A stretch of DNA of 64,000 bases, from assembly GCA_012295275.1 (NCBI GenBank), contig CM022670.1, forward strand, positions 38,877,251 to 38,941,250, given 5' to 3'. This DNA comes from Chrysomallon squamiferum. Its lineage: Eukaryota; Mollusca; Gastropoda; Neomphalida; Peltospiridae. The notes beneath the pieces were generated by a model. The model had not been told where the DNA came from, did not search any database, and worked only from the letters and a program-made list of their open reading frames with translations. Every line of letters starts with the position of its first letter. Within the stretch, counting starts at the first letter, position 1. The position numbers were made by a program, and so were the translations under genes. Below are positions 47,521-61,686 of this stretch, in pieces.

Positions 47521-48417
47521 TATTAGCCTATTCAGGAGTCACTGTGAGAGAAACCAGCTGATTGTGTGACCCCAGGACAGATGTGCATGAACTCTCAACT
47601 AAATAAAAAAACATTTGAAATTATTAACTGAATGACTACATGTCATAAATAGAGAGCAGTTATAAACTAAATTAAATTAACATAGACAAAGAAATTCTTG
47701 ACGTTTGCATGCATTTTCTTGATTCAGCTAATAGTTATTACAGTGAATTATGTATTTACTTATAAAGTGACATCTCTTTCAAATATGTAACATAAATATA
47801 TCTTGTTACCAATTTAAAATAATACTAAAATAATAATAATAATCATCATATATATAACATAACCCAAATTTTATTCGTAAATTAATACTTAAAATCAGAC
47901 AGGCTAAAAAAGACAACAACCTTCCCCACCCTAAAAAAACAACAAAAAACCCCACCTAGAACATTTTACATTTGTATATTTTAACAAAAGGCACTAAGCA
48001 GCATCTTACAAATCAATGGGTCACATATAATATACATATGAAATTAAACTATCATAAAATGCCCATAAAACTGAACTGATGTACTTTCAGTAATTTCATA
48101 AAGGGAGATAATATCCAAGGCCTCCTATATATATTGTGCAATATTTTATAATTAAAAAATCTGGTTAAAGATTTTCTGTTCTGCTATCTTTCATACAGTT
48201 GACAAAATGTTTTACAAAACTGCCTGATTACCGTTTTTTTCTAAGATCCAAATATCAGACAAAAATGGTGGATCTGTGGCAACTGCTGAAGAATTAATTT
48301 TGGATTAATGCTTCTAAGACAGTTTATTATTAACAAATGACAGAAATATGAAAGATGAGTATAAAACATTTTAAGTGACCACAGCTTGATAATGTCATGG
48401 AGTGATATTAACTGATT

Positions 48418-48420
48418 TTA

Positions 48421-48464
<44 letters not shown>

Positions 48465-48488
48465 AAAAAAATAAATAAATAAATAAAA
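48418..48488. repeat. AAAT microsatellite
   Basis: About 17 units with one AAA interruption. Confidence 0.95.
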
Positions 48489-50165
48489 CAAATAAAAAAT
48501 TCTTCCAAAGCACTTTTTGTTTGTTTCATTTTCTTAACAACAATTACTAATATCATAAATTAATACCAGAGTCCTTTCATTTTAATATTCATTTATAATA
48601 CATAATTACAAATAAAAATTGTAGAGAAATGAGATTTTGATGTATTCTTGAGCATGAAATAAAATAATTAAATGAAAACGTTTTAGTAGGAATAAAAATG
48701 AAAGAACTCACAAATAAATAATATATCAAAGAAACCTGCAGATTCAAAATGTCACAAAATGTTATGATAAACAGATATTTTTGGCAGATACATCATTAAT
48801 ATTTACCAGCACAACGCTATCTATAAAAATCTATTTAAAAACTAAAATGTCTTTATCCACCCTTCAAAATTATTATAAAATTATACTTCTGTTTGATAAA
48901 AAAACACCCAGATAAAACGAACAACTGACAGTACAAAATGTGAAATATCACAAAAGGCTGGAAGTCAGGGCACATAGAAAATTATGACTTTTCAATTGTT
49001 GTTATATTTTGTTTATGAACAGCAACCTTTGCTAAACATAAAGTACAATGACGTATCATGAATCATTTTTTAATTCTATCAAAACTGACGTCAAGAATGC
49101 CTAAAAACAAAAATAATTTATTTATCAGATACCATACTGTTTACTGCATGCCTGTTATATTACTGGCATACTTCATTATTAAAAAAGAATGGTAGACGCA
49201 AACATTATGTAAAATCTTTTTCTAAAAAGCACACAAAGTGAATACAGGCTGTTTGTTAATATTGTTTGAGGACACTTCAAATGATAACATGAAAATGGGC
49301 CTGTCTGAGGCCAAAATCAACACAAGAGGTTCTTTCGAAAGCAATATAATTATGCAACTACATCAAACATTATATTTACATTTTACTCAAATATGTGTAT
49401 AATGCATAACTGTTATCCATAAATGTCTAGACTCTTAAACAACAGCTTCTATTTATTATTGCTTGCATATTTACCTACTCGAATGAGAGAAGTCTGTGCA
49501 TAGAGAAATAAATTATTCTGCGATTGCAGGTTTGTTTTCTAGCAGTCCTGTTATGAAGCAAGACATGTAAAACTACTGAACCAGTGACAGATATAAAATA
49601 CGGTATTTAAACTCAAGAGACAAACACTTCAAATTAAGGCTTGAAAGTCAGCAAATAAATACTTGAAATACATTAGTTACAAATACCTTATCACATCAAA
49701 GTCTTTGTCAGAAATAAACATCACTGGAACTGTTGTTCTAAGTAATAACTCATGCACATGCCTACACACACACTCACACACACCTACAGCCACACCCATA
49801 ATGACCCATACACAGACCTGTGTACGCTTGGACATACTTCTGTACATGCATGCATCTGTTTGTTACATAAATACATTTTAATAACAGATACCCTTCGTTA
49901 ATAATAGCCACGCACCTGAAACAAATATTGACTTTAAAAATGAAAAATACTGTGTTCATCATCCCTTTATATATTTTTAAATTCCACAAACTCTTCTTAC
50001 AAAGGTACACACCATCCCACACTGCAAATGATTAACACATATTTAACTCACGTCACTTGATAATTTTTTCCTTAGAAAAATAAATTCACGAGTGAGTTAG
50101 AAAAATGGACGGTTGCCTGTGCATACAGTGAGTATAGAACTAGATGGTAGAAATATCACAGTGTA

Positions 50166-50171
50166 TTTATT
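50166..50171 (-). terminator. Polyadenylation signal (minus strand) of AHI1
   Basis: AATAAA on the - strand about 130 bases after the AHI1 stop. It is the first such hexamer downstream of the stop, so a short 3' UTR is likely. Confidence 0.45.
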
Positions 50172-50301
50172 TATCACAGATGTGTTGTAAGTTATATACG
50201 AATGGCTGGGTGCAAAGGGGCACTGTAGAGGAGTGGGTGATGCACTAATCTACAGCAAGGAAGCTGGATGTTTGGCTGACTCAGTCAGTCATGGAGTAAA
50301 G

Positions 50302-50392
50302 TCAAGCGGTGGATTCTCCCATGTGGACTTTGCGTCTTGTTTTGCTGGTTCTCGAGCCAGAGTCCGAATCATCCTTTCGTCCTTTCTGAACT
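50302..50392 (-). CDS. AHI1: AHI1 terminal coding exon
   Basis: Reads [20 protein letters not shown] then KVHMGESTA and [11 protein letters not shown] resembles the GRKVTLIE end of the vertebrate protein, which supports the frame. Acceptor TTTTTCACTCAG. Confidence 0.92.
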
Positions 50393-51323
50393 CTGAGTGA
50401 AAAACAAAAAGCAAAAAAATCTTTTAAATGTGATGGAGGTTAATGGTGATGGTTTATTTATTACTGGTTTAAATTTATTTTTAGATCACAAAAATGTGCT
50501 AGTATGTGTAAAGTTTCCTCATATTAGTTCATACTCTGAAGCCAATATTGGTTTCTACGTTGTAGATTTGAGATTAACGTAAAAGGTTGTGTCATGAACT
50601 GTCTGAAAATAATTTGTATCCCAAGATCAAAGTGAAATTTAATCAACAAAAGATTTTTGTTGCATTTTTAAAGACAGCATTGATTGCTGGAAAATCCACT
50701 TTTCTAAATGTTCATAACTGAGAATCTCTTTCTGAAAACCATCATATGAAACCACTGAAAATTGTTTTTAAATAGTTGTGAAGAATGAAAGGCTGTTATA
50801 AGTTCACTAGTGATCATGGTTTTGAAAGTAAAACATCATTCAAAAGCCCACATTTTATTAACATCATTCAAATTAAAACAATTTCAGAAACACAGGCTGA
50901 AAACTTTCACTATCTAAATATTGGTTTGGAAGTAAATTAGATTAATTCATTTTTTTTAAATTTCTATTTAGCCATTAATTTGTTTTTAAAAAACAATCAA
51001 AATCCACCTAAAATCAAAACACCCCCAAAAATAATTTTTGAAAAATTACCTTTTTTGTGAAGTGATTTCATCTTCTGAGTCATCTGTAGCAGAGAAGAAT
51101 TTGAGATCACCATCCTTTGACTTCAGAGCTGTAACCTGAAAATGCCAGATTATTATCTTATAATGGAATTCCCCAAAATATTTCCACAGTCCTGAGATTT
51201 ATTAAGTATTATAACATAAAAGTTCAATGTAGCAAACTGAACGTTTTACTTGGTTCTGACAAGTTTAAGTATTTACAAAACTACTCAGTAATCTGCTGTC
51301 AGACATCTTAAAGTAAATGTTAA

Positions 51324-51382
<59 letters not shown>

Positions 51383-52761
51383 TAAAAATATTAATAATAA
51401 TAAATACATCAACAACTGATTCCTGTAGCTACTGGTCCATGAAAAGATAAATAAATTAAAAAAATATTTGATTAACGACTGCTGAAATTAATTTTAAATT
51501 CATTATTTAATAGGTGTTAAAAATCTGATTTTGCATAAAAACAATGAAGAAACTTACAGCTAGAATACTGTATTTTCTTACTGATATGAAAAAACACACA
51601 TGAAGAAACATGACAATGTTTTAAATAATGACACACGAGTTAACGGCTTCTGTCAGTTCAGTTGACTGAAGTATTTCATTTTTAGCACTGATCTACACTA
51701 AACTCTGCAGTCAAAGACAAACACTGCGACATTTTCACCTTTTTCTTTCTGTTTCGTTCACGTGCTTGGTGATCAGGGGACACCAGTTCACCTCCATCAT
51801 CAAGAACATCTGTCAGAAGAAAAATAAATAAAAACAACATTAAGTAACAATAATAGTGAAAATAATAATAAATATAATAATAATAATAAAAAAAGAACAA
51901 ACAAAAGTAATTCAGGATACTGTGAACATTTTATAATAGTTAGTATTATTTTAAAAACTTTTTCGTAAATTATATTCCTTTCCTTTGTGAGACATTACTA
52001 ATGTTTTTTTTTTTTAAATAAACCAAACCAACCATACAAAATAAATATTCTACAAACTAAAACGTTGAACAATTCATCTTCTGGGCAGTGTTGGAAAAGG
52101 AAATAATAACCCAATGGCTTTGTGAAAAAGAGGACTGATAATGTCAATTAGAGAGAGAAAGCCCACACCATCATCCCTTGGTATTCATCATTCTCTGAAC
52201 ACTAACCTTCAGATACGACATAGTTAGCTGGGAAAAAGCCCTGAGACCCATCTCGCTGAAGTTCTCCCATCCACCAGTTCTCTGTGTCCTTGTACAGCAC
52301 AACAATCAAATCTCCCTTGAAAAATGTCAGCTCGTCTGAACGCTGGGCTTTGTAATTGTACATAGCCACTACCTGGAAACCATGATGAGGTCTTGTTAAT
52401 GTAACAAATTTATAAAAAATTATGGAAAAACAGATATTAAAAAAAAAAAAAAAGATTCATTTAGGTTTATAGTTGTTAGCAAATCATTTTGAAAGGTTGT
52501 ATAATAAATTTGAAAAGAAAAAAAAAAAAAAAGCAAAAAAAGAAGAAAAAGATCAAAACATTATATTCTTTGTACAGTATGTTATTTGAAATGTATAGTA
52601 AATTGCCAGAGTGAACACATTAAAATTATATGCTGATATGTTAATACATTTTATTTTACCTTCAGATTCAGAGATTTCCCAGCACCAGATTGGAAGGAAA
52701 ATTGTGGCTTGCCCAAAGACTGAAAACAAACAAAATCATTGTGTTATCAGTGTTCTTGCTA

Positions 52762-52837
<76 letters not shown>

Positions 52838-54735
52838 CTCTCCCCCTCCCCCTCCCCTCCCTCCCCCTCCCTCCCTCCCTCTCTCTCACACACATCCACA
52901 CACACATAACAAATGAGAATTAAAGAAATAAATGTATAAACTTACAGCACTTAATGAAAGTTGAGGTGGACGGCCATAGTACCCTTGCTTTGGACTGATG
53001 TCATGACATTTCTTTCCAACTATAAATTAGTAATAATAAAAACATAACACTTAAAATAAATTCTTAAAGTCTTGGAAGGCTGTTTTTAATACTTTATAAG
53101 TTAAAAATATCCCTAAAAACATGTTTTTATGCAACACCAGAAAAATAAACAGATGCAGGGGCATTTTGGTAATTATTTCTTCAGAACTTGATGTGGAAAA
53201 AAAAAGAACAAGAAACATTATGTTTTGTGTACCACAAACATTTTTTTAACTCAGACATTTCATTCTGATCACACTGTTGTTATCAGACACACAAAACATA
53301 ATCAACAAAGAAACACATTATCTTATTTAATTTAATTTAATTTTTTTTTACAGTTTCAAGAGAATAAATTTAACTCTAAAAATTTTTTTTTTTTTTGAAG
53401 CAGAATAAATTATTAACATCTTCACATAGAATATAATCAACTGAATGAGCATATTTAAAAACATATTTTTAAATTTTTTAATTTTTTATAGAGAGTATTA
53501 TCTTTTCGATGATTATGTTTAAAAACAGAAAAGATTATGAACTTTGTCCATCAACCGTATGATTATATTTATTATACAGATGAGAAGAGGAGTAAAAAAA
53601 CCAGCTGTAGCATAACAGATAGATGTGAATATTAAAATAACTCACCATCAGAGAAACTTGGTCTCCAGCTGGAATCTCCAGACTTGAGGTAGAGGTTCTG
53701 TGACGTGTACTGTTCGTGGTACACTTTGGATGACAAGTTCTGTGTGGTGTGTGGGGAAAATGTACTAGGTGAAACCATCTGCAAAAATACATCTTGTTTT
53801 TACAAAACGTGTTTCGACTGTTAGGTGTACGTAAATAAATGAAAATTTCACAGTTTGCATGTCACAAAATGATAAATATATATGCTTTAGATACAATAAA
53901 TAAATAGATAAAAAAATAACTATGTCATATTTTAATTTGCAGGTACCACACACAGAGACAAATAAATAAATCTGTCATACCGTAGATGTCAAATAGATAT
54001 GAACAAATGAATAAATTATATTTTAGATTTAAAAAAAAGGATAAATAAATGAATAAATCATATCTATTTACAATTTAATAATAAATTTAAAAATCTGTAT
54101 ATGGTCAAGGACACAGATACAAAAATATCACAGCTGTGAAGAAGGATTATTTAAAACAAAATGAATAATCATTAATGTGAGGTCTCTTCAGTCACAAAAC
54201 AGCTAAGACTGAAATACTGGATTAGTTAAACGATACTTACTTCAGACCTGGGTGTCAGCTGGTATGTCCTGGAGTGGTCAAGTGTGCCTGCCCACAGGCT
54301 GCCCGGTATCTGGGTGGAGCGAGGACTTACCCCAGACATGGGACTCAGAGCTCCTCCCCGGGAGGATATCTGTGTCATCTGCATCTACAGATATTAGTGT
54401 AAAACATAAACATCTCATAAAAACTGTTATTATTATTATTCTCATTATTATTATTATTATAAGAGTTTTTAATAATTATTATTAATACTGTATTGTTTTA
54501 TTCATACATTTTATATATGTATGTATGTATATTTATATATATATAAATGTATCAATATATGTATTAATGTTGTATATGTATGTTGTATATGTATGTATGT
54601 ATGTATGTATATCTGTATGTATGTAGGTACGTCTGAATATATGTATGTATGTCTGAATATATGTATGTATGTATATATATATATATGTATGTAGGTAAGT
54701 CTGTATGTATGTATGTATGTATGTATGTATGTATG

Positions 54736-54766
<31 letters not shown>

Positions 54767-55774
54767 GTCTGTATGTATGTCTGTATGTATGTCTGAATAT
54801 ATGTATGTATGTACATATGTATTATTTATTACCTTTGTCTACACAGCTTAGTTTAGTGCTTTCATAGAAACTTCAACTTTAGATACTGACAGACATGCTG
54901 ATCTGACATAAGTATACTAACAGATACAACACAAACAAAAACCCTGATGTTCTGTGCTGTGATAAACAACTGTGTTGAGCTGTAGGAGAAACTGATGTTT
55001 ACAGGTTTGTCACTTACTGTTGCTGTGTCAAGTTTGCGTATGACGTTCTGAAACCTGACTGCTTCCTGAGACTGAAATTCTTCTTTTGTCATTGCACCTG
55101 ACCGATCTGTCAGCAGAGCTGCATCAACAGGACTGGAAGATAATTTCAAACATTTATTAAGCATTGATTATTTAATTAAATAAACGATCAACAAACAGTT
55201 TATATTTTTTAGAAAATATTTATGAGATTAGGTATTTGTGTTTCAGTTTATGACGATACCCGTTTGTTAATTTTTATTTATTTATTTTTTTATTTTATTT
55301 ATTTTATTTATTTTAATTTATAAATGATAAGGTTTAAAGTCTAAAATTAATGTTATAAAACCTATCTGTGACAAATCAGAAGATGCAGGATCAATACTCA
55401 TCCTGTTATAGCATGAGTTAAATATCTGATTTTTCAACAACTGTGTTTTCCCCAATCTCTGAGAAGGTGAATATATAAAAAAATCTTTTGCTGTTGTTAA
55501 CAGATAAAAACAGCCCATGGTAGTGGTAAGTCACATATAATCATTATACAGTAGTTACGAGTTTGACAACATTTTATCTTTTTTAATAATAAGATACTTA
55601 TTTAAAAAATAATAAATAATGAAAAAAGTGACAGCTGACAGAGACTGTTAATATATATTTATTTTTGAATTACCTTTGTCTGCTAGGTAAATCATCTTTA
55701 CCAATTGTCTCTACATCAGTCAACTCATCAGGTTCAATACCAGCATCAATTTGTGCAACTAAATAAATAAATAA

Positions 55775-55815
<41 letters not shown>

Positions 55816-56088
55816 TAATAACCATAATACTGTTGATAAATTAATATAATATATATATATATATATATATATAATATAATATCCAATCACTTGGTAAATA
55901 AAATTTAAAAAAGTGAAATGAAAAAGTAATGAATAAATAAACAGAATGCAATAATAATAATAATAACAACAACAACAACAACAACAAAAAAAAAAAAAGT
56001 AAAAGAATATAAATAAATAAAGAATACAAATAATAAATAAAAAAAAAAATAAATATATAGTGTTAAACAGTTAAAAATAAATAGTAAG

Positions 56089-56120
<32 letters not shown>

Positions 56121-57833
56121 AAGAATACAAAAAATAAAAATAAAAATAAAAATAAAAGTAAATGTGTAGTGTTTAACAGTATGTGACGTACCGTGAGGGT
56201 TGTAGTTGTATAACAAGACGGGCTGGTTCTCTCCGAGAGAGCAGATAGCCACTATATGATCTCTTGGATGGTAGTCTACGTCTGTGACAGGCTGGTGGAA
56301 GTTCAGATTACAGTACCTCGCCACCTGGTCACCTACACACGTATTTCAACAGTCAGTATAGTTTAAACATTAACATGAAGAAAAAAACAACAATGAAAAA
56401 CAAAAAAAACACCACACTTTTCTTTAAAAATAAGAATGCCCTGATTTTCACAATGCAGTGAGAAAACAAATTGAAAAGTTTTTGAAAAAGAATTATAGAA
56501 ATACATGACAAAGATTATTTTTATTTAAACAAGTTCATACTTTTGATAATGTTATTTTTACAGTCCAGATTATTTTAAATTAACCAACAGCAACCCATAA
56601 AAATCAGAGATTTTAAAAAAAGAAAAGAAAGTGAAATATAATCAGTCTAAGATTAATGTTGAAAATTAGTTTTATTTCAAACTAAAATGCTTATTTTGTT
56701 AAATATCTAAAAATTTTAAAAATTTAAAAAAACAACAAAGCAGCAAATAATAAAGGATTATGAAAAAAGAAGAAATAATATTAAAGTATGTATATCAAAT
56801 ATTTAAAATAAGATGCTGAATTTAATTAATAAATATTATTATCGTAAACAGATAATGACAAAAAAAAAAAATATTAATAAAATAACCCAAAATTTAATCA
56901 GATAATGATTAAAAAAATAATAATAAAAAATAAAAAAATTAAAAATAAAAATTAAATTAATAAAAGTGAAAATTACCAGTGTCAACATTCCACACATAAC
57001 ACAAATTATCTTCACTGCCAGAGAACACAAAACTTCCGCACGGACTTATAGAACTTCGAATCTTTTCTCGAAAATTAACAGCACCAATGTATTTTTGCAT
57101 CACTTTTTGACTAAAACATAAAAAAAATATATTTTCAATATTTATAAGAATTATCATTATATCTTTCAATCTATCTGTGTGTGTAAGTGAATTAAGAATT
57201 AAATTTATTAATATTATTTAACCCATTACGTAAAAACCATTTAAATCTTATATTTAAAGTCAAAAGTTTACGTTATGTCTTATATAAAGTTTTATATCTG
57301 TTCAGATCAACTAAACGTCATTCAGACATTTTATTTAAACTATGTATATTACAAGTTTATTTTTTTTATAATTATTTTTTTATAAATTAATAATAACTGA
57401 ATGTATTTTACTTACATTCTTAAGTCAAACATGCGGATGATGTTGTCTCTGCAGTGGATGAGAAGCCGTCGACCACTGGGGTGAATTTCTATGTGATTGA
57501 TAGGAACATTCTGAAAAAAATCAATTAATCACTTTTAATTTCTTTTCTTACAATATATATATAAAAAAAAAAGATCTTGCTGGATTTAGTCATATAATTT
57601 TTTTTATCAGAACAGACTGTAAATACTTGACTGAGAATTTGATAAAAAAAACTTTTATATTCGACAGCTATATAAATATAATAGAACTAGATATGTAGAT
57701 ATAAGATTTCTCTCTCAAAAACAAAAAAAACACTCTTTGTCTTTTACACACACACACACACACACACACACCTACATATTTAGCTATGTTATTTATATTT
57801 CTCTTTTCAATATCTAACATACTTTATCCCAAC

Positions 57834-57905
<72 letters not shown>

Positions 57906-59476
57906 CCCCCCCCCCTCTCTCCCCCTCTCTCTCCCTCTCTCTCTCCCTCTCCCTCTCCATCTCCCCACACACACACACACATACACAAAAAACAAATACC
58001 TTCAGTTCTGGATCCTTGATTTCTTGATACAAAGTCCAGTCTCTAACAAAGGCTGAAACAGAAGAAAAGTGAATGTATTTCAGAAAACATCTATCAACAG
58101 TTCAGATACCTAGTAACAGGAGAACAAGTAATAAAGCTTGAAGAAACACACAGGAGAAGAGATCAAGTACCTCGACGAGATGCCTGGTCTGTGACGTAAA
58201 CACTCCACATACACAGAACTCCAGTACTGTCAGCTGAATACATCTTCGATCCATCATCATCAAAACACAGTGAGTTGATGTGTCCATGGTGATCTTCAAT
58301 CTCCTGCATCAACTGAATAAAATAAAAATAAAATAAAATAAAATAAAAGATAATGTAATAAAATATAATAACATTAAATTTAAAAAAAATCAATAATATA
58401 ATAACAATAAAATATAATAAATTAAAAAAAATAATAAAAAAAAAAATCAAACATTTTTTAAATAAAATAAAAAATAAATAAAAATAAAATAAAATAAAAA
58501 TAAAAATAAAAAAAAAAATAAATAAAATAAATAAAAATAATTAAATTAAATTAAATTATATTAAAATTAAATATTTCATAAAAAGGAATCTAGCAACAAC
58601 AGATGAAAAATATTCTAAAAAATATTCTTACGTGGACAAAAAGATAAAATAAAAACAAGGAAAATAACAAGGAATTAAAAAGAATGAAGATGAAAAATAG
58701 GGAAAAATGACTGACAAAAAAAAAAATACTAAAATTTTGCTTAACTAAATAAAATAATTTATTTTAGATGAACATTTGATTAAATGGGACTATGAGTATT
58801 CACTAAGACTAGTTCTAGATATCACTACAATCAAATGAAATAAGAGATTACTTTTCATTTGTTTTAGTTACTTACTGAGCCATGTGTCTCCTGTCCTGAA
58901 ATATCCCACACCCGAATAACCTCATCATAACCTCCTGTCACAACGAGGTTGCTAACACGAGGATGAAACTGTGCTGCGTAGACAAAACCAGGATGTGGCA
59001 GCAGTTTCTCATTTTTGTCTCCAAATTCTGCTACGTTCCACACTCTGACAACAAAAATAAAAATAAAAACCTCTGAATTTAATTATATTTAATTAAATAA
59101 TATTTATAACTAAAATTTTAATGACCAGATCATGTGCAAATTATTATTATAGAATTTTTAATATTTCATTTTTATTTAAATTTGTTGTCCCTAACATCAA
59201 ACTTTAAAACACTGAAATTATTAGTAACAAAATTAAATGTATATGTATTTGTATTACCAATGTATGAAGCAGACCAAAAGATTGTTGTTGTTGTTGTTGT
59301 TGATGTTATTATTATTATTATTATTGTACAACAGTCGGTAAATAATAAAACTATTATTACTGAAAGAATATAACAAAAGCAAAAACTCTTTTTCAACAGT
59401 AGATGAAGATGTTATTAATATACTTTATAATAATATGTGTGTATTGTTTTTGTATGTGTATGTGCGTGAGGGTGCA

Positions 59477-59517
<41 letters not shown>

Positions 59518-61471
59518 ATTTGTATTTTACCTTGCAGTACCATCAGAAGAGGCTGATAACAAGTGAGTGTTTGTTTTTGACCAGCTCAGATCATAGATGA
59601 TACCAAAATGACCAGAAAACTCTCCTTGTAATATGCATGATGGGATCTGATAAACAGAATATTCAACAACTTACAGTTTTAACAATCTTTAATACTGTAA
59701 CAATACACAGACTAAATATTTAACTCCCAATTTAATAATAATACAAAATTTATTCTAATTTTAATAGGTAATTAGGCATCAAGATTAAAAAGAATTGTGA
59801 AAATTCACTATGGTGTCTTGATGGATTACTGTTATTAATTATCAGATGTTTTAGAGATATTTTCATTGTCGTAAAACTGGAAACTGTTGAGAACATGACA
59901 GGATTAAACAAAACTGCTGTAATGTTGTAACTGTAACAATATAAAATATTTGATGCAAATGTAAAGAATCCAAACCTCAAAGATTTTAATTGGAAAACCA
60001 TCTTTATCCTGACATGCACACGCTAGAGATCTAAAAAAAAAAAAAAAAAAAAAAAAAATCATTTAAAAGAAGTATACAATAAATAAAAATAAACACAGAA
60101 ACTGCCTCACATAGCACTGAAACACAGATAAACATATTTTTTCGAAGAACATCTCTACATGAAATATTATTTAAAACTATTACAAAATCATTTACACATT
60201 CGCAAACAAAGAAACGCTTATTATAAAACTAATCACAGGGAACTTCAACATTTTTATCGACTGCTACAGGGAGTCAAATCTGAATCAGTACTAAATTAAC
60301 AAAATATTACTAAATACACGTAGTGTATGTATTTTAACCAATCGCATTGTAACCCATACTAAGCTATCCAATTATGTATAATAAAATGTCTTTACCTTCC
60401 ATCATTAGAAAACTTGAGGACGTAACATCCCTTTCTGCCTGCTGACAATGATTTCATCACACTGTTAGGTATTCTGCACATCTGACCCAGCAGCCTCGTC
60501 CAAGAAGCCATAGGTCTCTTTGACTCATCTCTGGAAAAAAAAAAAAACATTGGGAGATTTAAATTTATTTTGAAACATATTCAGTGCAAATTAGTCGATG
60601 CAATTTTAAGATTTCCTTTCAAAACCAGTATTAAGATATATTTACTCATCTCTGGAAAAAAAAAAAAAAGATAAGAGAGGTATTTTCAATTGATTGGGAG
60701 ATTTAAAAAACTTTATTTTGAAAATTTTGATTAACTTCTAAATGATTTTTCAAGTACTTAAAAGTAAAAACTTTGTTTATCCAAACAACCCTTCAAACTG
60801 AATTTCCAGAACCTGTTTAGTTCAGAAAAGTTTCACTGTGAATGCATATATAACAATACACATACAATTAAGCTAATAATGAAAATTAAGAAAACGACAC
60901 AAGAACTTTGAAATTCGTAATAACAATCTAAAGAACAAGTAAATATATTGTTTTTTAAATCTGATGTTATATTTAAGTGACAAGAAAAAAATATACTAAC
61001 TTGGTTCTTACACCCCAGTGCATAGATTTCAAATCCTCAAAAGTCATTCTCCCTTTTTCCTGCAATACACACATTTACATTCAACTTAATTATTTCCAGT
61101 ATTTTAGTTATTACTGTGAATAAGCAAAATAAAACACTTAATCCTTAAATATGGATTTACTGATCTTGAAAAAAAAAAAAATAACAATAATAATATTTTA
61201 TAACCAAAATAATAATAATAGTGTTTATATAATAATATTAAAACATATAGATATTAATAATGATAATAATCTGTAATTCTGTATGATTCAAACAGATATA
61301 AATACAAGACAAAAGTTTTTCTTTTTAATTATTAACAAAATAGATGCTGCTACTTTTAATATACTGTTTGAAACTGCATTTTCATTATTAGTAGTATGTG
61401 TGTGTGTGTTTGTGTGTATATGACAAAGAGCGGGGTTTTTTGGAGAGGAAATTCATATATATGGATCTATT

Positions 61472-61508
<37 letters not shown>

Positions 61509-61654
61509 CATACACACACATATATACACATACACACATATATACATACATATATATATATGTATACATATACATATACATATATGTATGTGTCTATTTT
61601 ATTTGTTTTGTAAAGGACTTTTCTTTATGACTCATTTACAGCTGAAACATATAT

Positions 61655-61686
<32 letters not shown>

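Larger units (their letters stand above)
40217..50301. other. Intergenic, repeat-rich, with a few weak exon candidates
   Basis: Dominated by simple repeats and AT-rich DNA. Listed separately: CA array, GTA minisatellite, GA, GATA and TA arrays, the 60-bp minisatellite, and candidate exons at 41451, 42199, 42795 and the ORF at 44883. 45400-47200 and 47550-50140 contain no coding sequence that I can support. The last part (50150-50301) is the 3' UTR of AHI1. Confidence 0.5.

Noticed and set aside
52611-52923. Ser/Leu/Pro open frames on + and Arg/Glu frames on -
   Set aside because: CT/GA microsatellite in an AHI1 intron, overlapping the real exon at 52660-52719 on the - strand.
54511-54816. 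Tyr-Ile-His-Thr repeat open frame
   Set aside because: Translation of the GTAT array inside an AHI1 intron.
57786-58032. Open frames through the CT array
   Set aside because: Microsatellite translation. Only the 53-base AHI1 exon at 58000-58052 is real here.
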